Part shown: piece after piece, positions 60,708 to 64,000 of the stretch | Layout of the letters: every line of letters starts with the position of its first letter | Numbering within the stretch: position 1 is the first letter of the stretch | Assembly: GCA_004294445.1 (NCBI GenBank) | Contig: REAZ01000004.1 | Coordinates: 62,001-126,000 of the forward strand | DNA: 64,000 bases | From: Cytophagales bacterium | Lineage (GTDB): Bacteria; Bacteroidota; Bacteroidia; Cytophagales; Thermoflexibacteraceae | Reading direction: 5' to 3' | Translations under genes and position numbers: made by a program | The notes under the pieces: model-generated | Databases searched by the model: none | What the model was told of the DNA's origin: nothing | What the model saw: the letters and a program-made list of their open reading frames with translations, nothing else

Positions 60708-62639
60708 CTATATGCTTTTTCCTTTCCTCACCGTAAAATAAAAAGTAGTCCCTTTGCCTACTGCACTTTCCGCCCAAATTTTACCACCATTATTTTCAAT
60801 AAATTCTTTGCAAAGCAATAAGCCCAAGCCCGTTCCGCTTTCGCCGTCTGTTCCTTTGGTAGAGGTGAGTATTGAGTCTATAAATAGGCTCGCCAATTTA
60901 TCTTTCTCCATGCCTATACCTGTGTCTGCTATGGCAATCTGCACAAAATCGCTATCATATTCTCGTGCCTCTATCACAATTTTACCATTGCGTGGTGTGA
61001 ACTTAATGGCATTATTGATAAGATTTCTCAGTACACTTTCTATCTGATTTTCATCTACATAAATATACATTTCCGCCTGAACTTTATTTTCTATCCCGAT
61101 TTGCTTTTGCTTGGCTATAGGCTGGAAAATATGCATTTTTCTTTCTACCATTTGGTTGATATTTATTTCTACGGACAGGCTTTTTATCCCGTTCATTTGA
61201 ATTTGCGCCCAGAGCAATAGATTATTCAGCGTGCTATATACACCATCTACATTTTTCCTAAGTTGTAAGGAGAGTACATAAAATTCTTCTTGGGTAAGCA
61301 TTTCGTCCTCGAGCAAATCGAAAATACTTCGCAACGAACCTACAGGGCTTCGTAAGTCATGTCCAATAATAGCAAATAGCTTACTTTTGAGGTTATTGGC
61401 TTGTGCCAATTTTTGAGATTGCTCCTCATTAATTTTATTTTTTTCTGTAATCTCATCACGCTGCCTCGCCATGATGTTGTAGGCTCGCTTATTATTTTTT
61501 TGGTTATTAATCAAAATAATAACAAATAAGGTTAAGAATATACCAAGCAAAACAATAGAAAGAATTACATATTGTTGCTCTTTGATTTTGGCTTGCTTAA
61601 GTTCGTTTTGCTCGGCTAAGTTAATAATTCGGTTGTTACTTCTCTCTAACTCAAATTCTTTCTCCACTAATGCTATTTTATCATTTAACCTAATCTCATC
61701 TAAGGAGTCGCTGAGTTTTGAGTAAAGAACTTCATACATATAGGCTTTATCAAAGTTTTTTTGGCGTGCATTTGCCGCAGCAAGTAGGCGGTAGGCAAGG
61801 CTCAAATCTTCGAATAGTTCGTACTCTTTCCCTAAGTCAATAGCCTCCTCTAATAGCCCTACCGCAGTTTTATCCTCTCCCTTGGCAATATAGACTTGTG
61901 CCATTCTCCTCACAGAAGCAAGGTGGCTGTAGTGCAATTTTTTTTCTTTTGCCATAGCAATACATAGCTTATAGTATTGAATAGCTTTATCGTATTCCTT
62001 TTTGGCAAAAGCGATGTCTGATACATTTCGGTAAACCCCTATGATGTAGTAAGGATTTTCTATCTTAGGAATCAGGCGCAAGGCATTATTGACATAATAG
62101 CTTGCAGAGTCCAATTCATTATTTTCTAAGAAAATTTGCGTAATATTTGCTAAACATCTTATTTCCAACTGTTTGCTACCAATTTTATTACTCAAATCAA
62201 TGGCTTTGTGAAGTATTGTTTTTGCCTCTTGGTATTTTTTCTGGAATCTGTATATCCCTGCAATGGTATTGATACAGTTTATTTGCAAAATTGTGTCTTT
62301 GACTTTGATGCCCAAATTGTATGCTTGGGTAGTGAGGTCAAAAGAAACGACTAAATCATTACGCCGAAAAGAAACCCAAGCAATGTGGCTAATAGCTTCG
62401 CCTAAGCCTTGCTCAAATTTTATATTTTTTGCCAATTCTTTGGCTTGATTGGCATAGAGCAACGTAGTATCGCCATCAGATTCTCTGTATTGAAATGCTA
62501 ACTGATTAAGGATACGAACATATTGCTCGTTTTTTGGGGTACGCGCGAGCAGCGACACAAGACTGTCTATATTATTTGGAGCTGCGAGCGATACAGCATA
62601 CCCGAATACAAGAATTAATAACAGAACATATTTCAACAT
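60708..62639 (-). CDS. TPR-containing sensor histidine kinase
   Basis: This 643-residue protein has a signal peptide (about 1-20), seven or so TPR units (about 35-320) and a membrane helix (about 355-378, VILSIVLLGIFLTLFVIILI). A coiled coil follows, then HisKA with His in AIIGHDLRSPVGSLRSI. HATPase_c shows NLINNAIKFTP, ADTGIGMEKDK and GTGLGLLLCKEF. It is a paralogue in architecture of the kinase at 53493. It is divergent from rpoB, and a strong rpoB promoter lies in the gap. Confidence 0.92.
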   Translation of the reverse strand: MLKYVLLLILVFGYAVSLAAPNNIDSLVSLLARTPKNEQYVRILNQLAFQYRESDGDTTLLYANQAKELAKNIKFEQGLGEAISHIAWVSFRRNDLVVSFDLTTQAYNLGIKVKDTILQINCINTIAGIYRFQKKYQEAKTILHKAIDLSNKIGSKQLEIRCLANITQIFLENNELDSASYYVNNALRLIPKIENPYYIIGVYRNVSDIAFAKKEYDKAIQYYKLCIAMAKEKKLHYSHLASVRRMAQVYIAKGEDKTAVGLLEEAIDLGKEYELFEDLSLAYRLLAAANARQKNFDKAYMYEVLYSKLSDSLDEIRLNDKIALVEKEFELERSNNRIINLAEQNELKQAKIKEQQYVILSIVLLGIFLTLFVIILINNQKNNKRAYNIMARQRDEITEKNKINEEQSQKLAQANNLKSKLFAIIGHDLRSPVGSLRSIFDLLEDEMLTQEEFYVLSLQLRKNVDGVYSTLNNLLLWAQIQMNGIKSLSVEININQMVERKMHIFQPIAKQKQIGIENKVQAEMYIYVDENQIESVLRNLINNAIKFTPRNGKIVIEAREYDSDFVQIAIADTGIGMEKDKLASLFIDSILTSTKGTDGESGTGLGLLLCKEFIENNGGKIWAESAVGKGTTFYFTVRKGKSI

Positions 62640-62749
62640 TTTATTGATGTAGCTATTTCTACTAATCTAACGAGGCTGCCTAACTTTTAAGTTTAAGAAG
62701 CGCTAAATAGCTAATTTTATTAGATAAAACCAAATTTGTTACTTGATAT

Positions 62750-62780
62750 TTTGAATATTCATTCCTAATTTCTAACTTTG
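62750..62780 (+). promoter_or_regulatory. Promoter of rpoB
   Basis: TTTG (62750-62753), 19 bases, then TAACTTTG (62773-62780), a perfect Bacteroidota -33/-7 pair. The leader would be about 75 bases long. Confidence 0.75.
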
Positions 62781-62860
62781 CGAGTTGTTTTGGGTTTGTG
62801 TTCATTTGATAGCCCTACAAAAGAGGATAAAAAAGCATTAACTAAATAAATATCAATAAC

Positions 62861-64000
62861 TTGGAGCCAAAATTAGTTGACGGAAGATATTCATTTGCTT
62901 CCATTAAACATACGATTCCCTATCCTGACTTTTTAGATGTTCAGGTGCAGTCTTTCATGGACTTTTTCCAGTTAGATACTGCGGCGGAAAAGCGGAAAGA
63001 GGAGGGCTTGTTTAAGGTTTTTGCGGAAAACTTCCCTATTTCCGATTCCAGAGAAAACTTCGTCTTGGAGTTTGTAGATTACATGATAGACCCTCCCAAA
63101 TACACCATAGATGAGTGTATAGATAGAGGGCTTACTTATTCTGTTCCTTTGAAAGCAAAGCTACGCCTTTCTTGCAATGACGCAGATAACGAGGAGTTTG
63201 AAACTATTGAACAAGAAGTTTTCTTGGGAAATATTCCTTACATGACCGAGCGCGGTTCTTTCGTTATAAACGGTGCAGAAAGAGTAGTAGTATCGCAACT
63301 ACACCGTTCACCGGGGGTTTTCTTTGCCCAAAGTAAGCATACTAACGGCACAAAACTTTACTCTGCCCGTATTATTCCTTTCAAGGGTTCTTGGATAGAA
63401 TTTGCCACAGACGTAAACAACGTGATGTTTGCCTACATTGACCGCAAGAAAAAGTTCCCTGTAACTACTCTTCTCAGAGCTATTGGCTTTGGGTCTGATA
63501 AGGAAATTTTGGACATTTTTGAGCTGTCGGAAGAAATGCCTGCGAATAGAGCAGAGCTAAGGGCAAGAGCCGTAGGCAGAAAATTAGCAGCAAGGGTACT
63601 GCGAACTTGGATGGAGGATTTTGTAGATGAAGATACTGGCGAGGTAGTTACTATCCCAAGAATTGAAATCATGCTTGAGCGTGACCATATTATAGAGGAG
63701 GAAGACATAGATACTATCATCGAAGCGGGCGTAAATACCATTATTTTGCACCGTCAAGATATTAATGTGATGGATTATGCCATCATCTATAACACTCTGC
63801 AAAAAGACAACTCAAACTCTGAAAAAGAAGCTGTTGAGCAGATTTATAGGCAATTACGTAATACAGAAGCACCTGATGAGCAAACAGCAAGAGAGATTAT
63901 TCAAAGTTTGTTCTTCAGCGATAAACGTTATGACCTCGGCGAGGTAGGACGCTACAGAATTAATAAAAAATTAAGTCTCAGCATCCCAATGGAAGTAAGG
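62861..64000 (+). CDS. rpoB: RNA polymerase beta subunit, 5' part (runs off the window)
   Basis: The frame stays open from TTG at 62861 to the window edge, 380 codons. A stop at 62843 excludes an upstream ATG. The start [20 protein letters not shown] is followed by [20 protein letters not shown] and the beta-subunit protrusion and lobe sequences, such as [20 protein letters not shown] and [20 protein letters not shown]. The missing part holds the fork, the rifampicin region and the catalytic core. It has its own promoter, and no rplJ-rplL genes precede it, unlike the usual order. Confidence 0.93.
   Translation, partial: MEPKLVDGRYSFASIKHTIPYPDFLDVQVQSFMDFFQLDTAAEKRKEEGLFKVFAENFPISDSRENFVLEFVDYMIDPPKYTIDECIDRGLTYSVPLKAKLRLSCNDADNEEFETIEQEVFLGNIPYMTERGSFVINGAERVVVSQLHRSPGVFFAQSKHTNGTKLYSARIIPFKGSWIEFATDVNNVMFAYIDRKKKFPVTTLLRAIGFGSDKEILDIFELSEEMPANRAELRARAVGRKLAARVLRTWMEDFVDEDTGEVVTIPRIEIMLERDHIIEEEDIDTIIEAGVNTIILHRQDINVMDYAIIYNTLQKDNSNSEKEAVEQIYRQLRNTEAPDEQTAREIIQSLFFSDKRYDLGEVGRYRINKKLSLSIPMEVR

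Overview
This window reads as a chromosomal stretch of a Bacteroidota bacterium, most likely from the Cytophagales. Supporting signs are: promoters of the TTTG-N19/20-TAnnTTTG type (best examples before rpsL, rpoB and the tRNA), no visible Shine-Dalgarno sequences, a type IX secretion (T9SS) C-terminal tail on a 3.3-kilo-residue protein, a carboxypeptidase-regulatory/plug/barrel outer-membrane protein, DUF418 and DUF4332 proteins, and an AT-rich genome. Genus assignment is inference.

Layout. 0.1-6.2 kb: lspA, a crotonase, an outer-membrane beta-barrel protein, a Xer recombinase and a ribosome hibernation factor. 6.2-10.8 kb: the most striking accessory locus. A minus-strand set encodes a 54-residue double-glycine leader peptide with four cysteines, a TonB-C-like small protein, a membrane protein, a membrane-anchored CGSC thioredoxin-like protein and a C39-peptidase ABC exporter. 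A divergent HTH regulator faces it across a perfect 14-bp inverted repeat. This looks like a self-contained peptide (bacteriocin-like) production and export system; several of its genes are much AT-richer than their surroundings. 10.8-16.1 kb: a stress-type cluster with three TerD proteins, a zinc-ribbon/PH membrane protein, a lipoprotein and a PspA-like coiled coil, plus a decayed terD remnant at 10778-10840. 16.5-24 kb: CPBP protease, DUF2007, cdsA, an FtsX/MacB-type permease, a receiver-kinase protein and hflX. 24.2-34 kb: etfB-etfA, PAP2 phosphatase, pyrB, exonuclease, lepB, DUF418, rmuC, pruA and tRNA-Pro(GGG). 34.1-37.6 kb: the str operon rpsL-rpsG-fusA-rpsJ, which stops after rpsJ with a terminator instead of running on into the S10 operon. 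37.6-53.3 kb: a transsulfuration enzyme, the giant T9SS cargo with 13 tandem ~107-residue repeats, a PQQ dehydrogenase with an inserted cytochrome c domain, an ABC1-family kinase and a TetR-like regulator. 53.5-64 kb: two TPR histidine kinases, a protein with 114-bp tandem repeats, an S10 carboxypeptidase, an isolated trpF, a DUF4332 protein and the 5' part of rpoB, with its own promoter and a TTG start.

Intergenic DNA carries unusual short-period arrays: decamers based on TTCAAAC/GTTTGA in exact 10-nt register around the terD genes and before the permease, and heptamers based on TTAAACA/TTAACAA before etfB and etfA. A palindromic repeat typical of dispersed intergenic elements sits in frame inside the C39 peptidase domain. 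No CRISPR array, insertion sequence, prophage or rRNA gene was seen.
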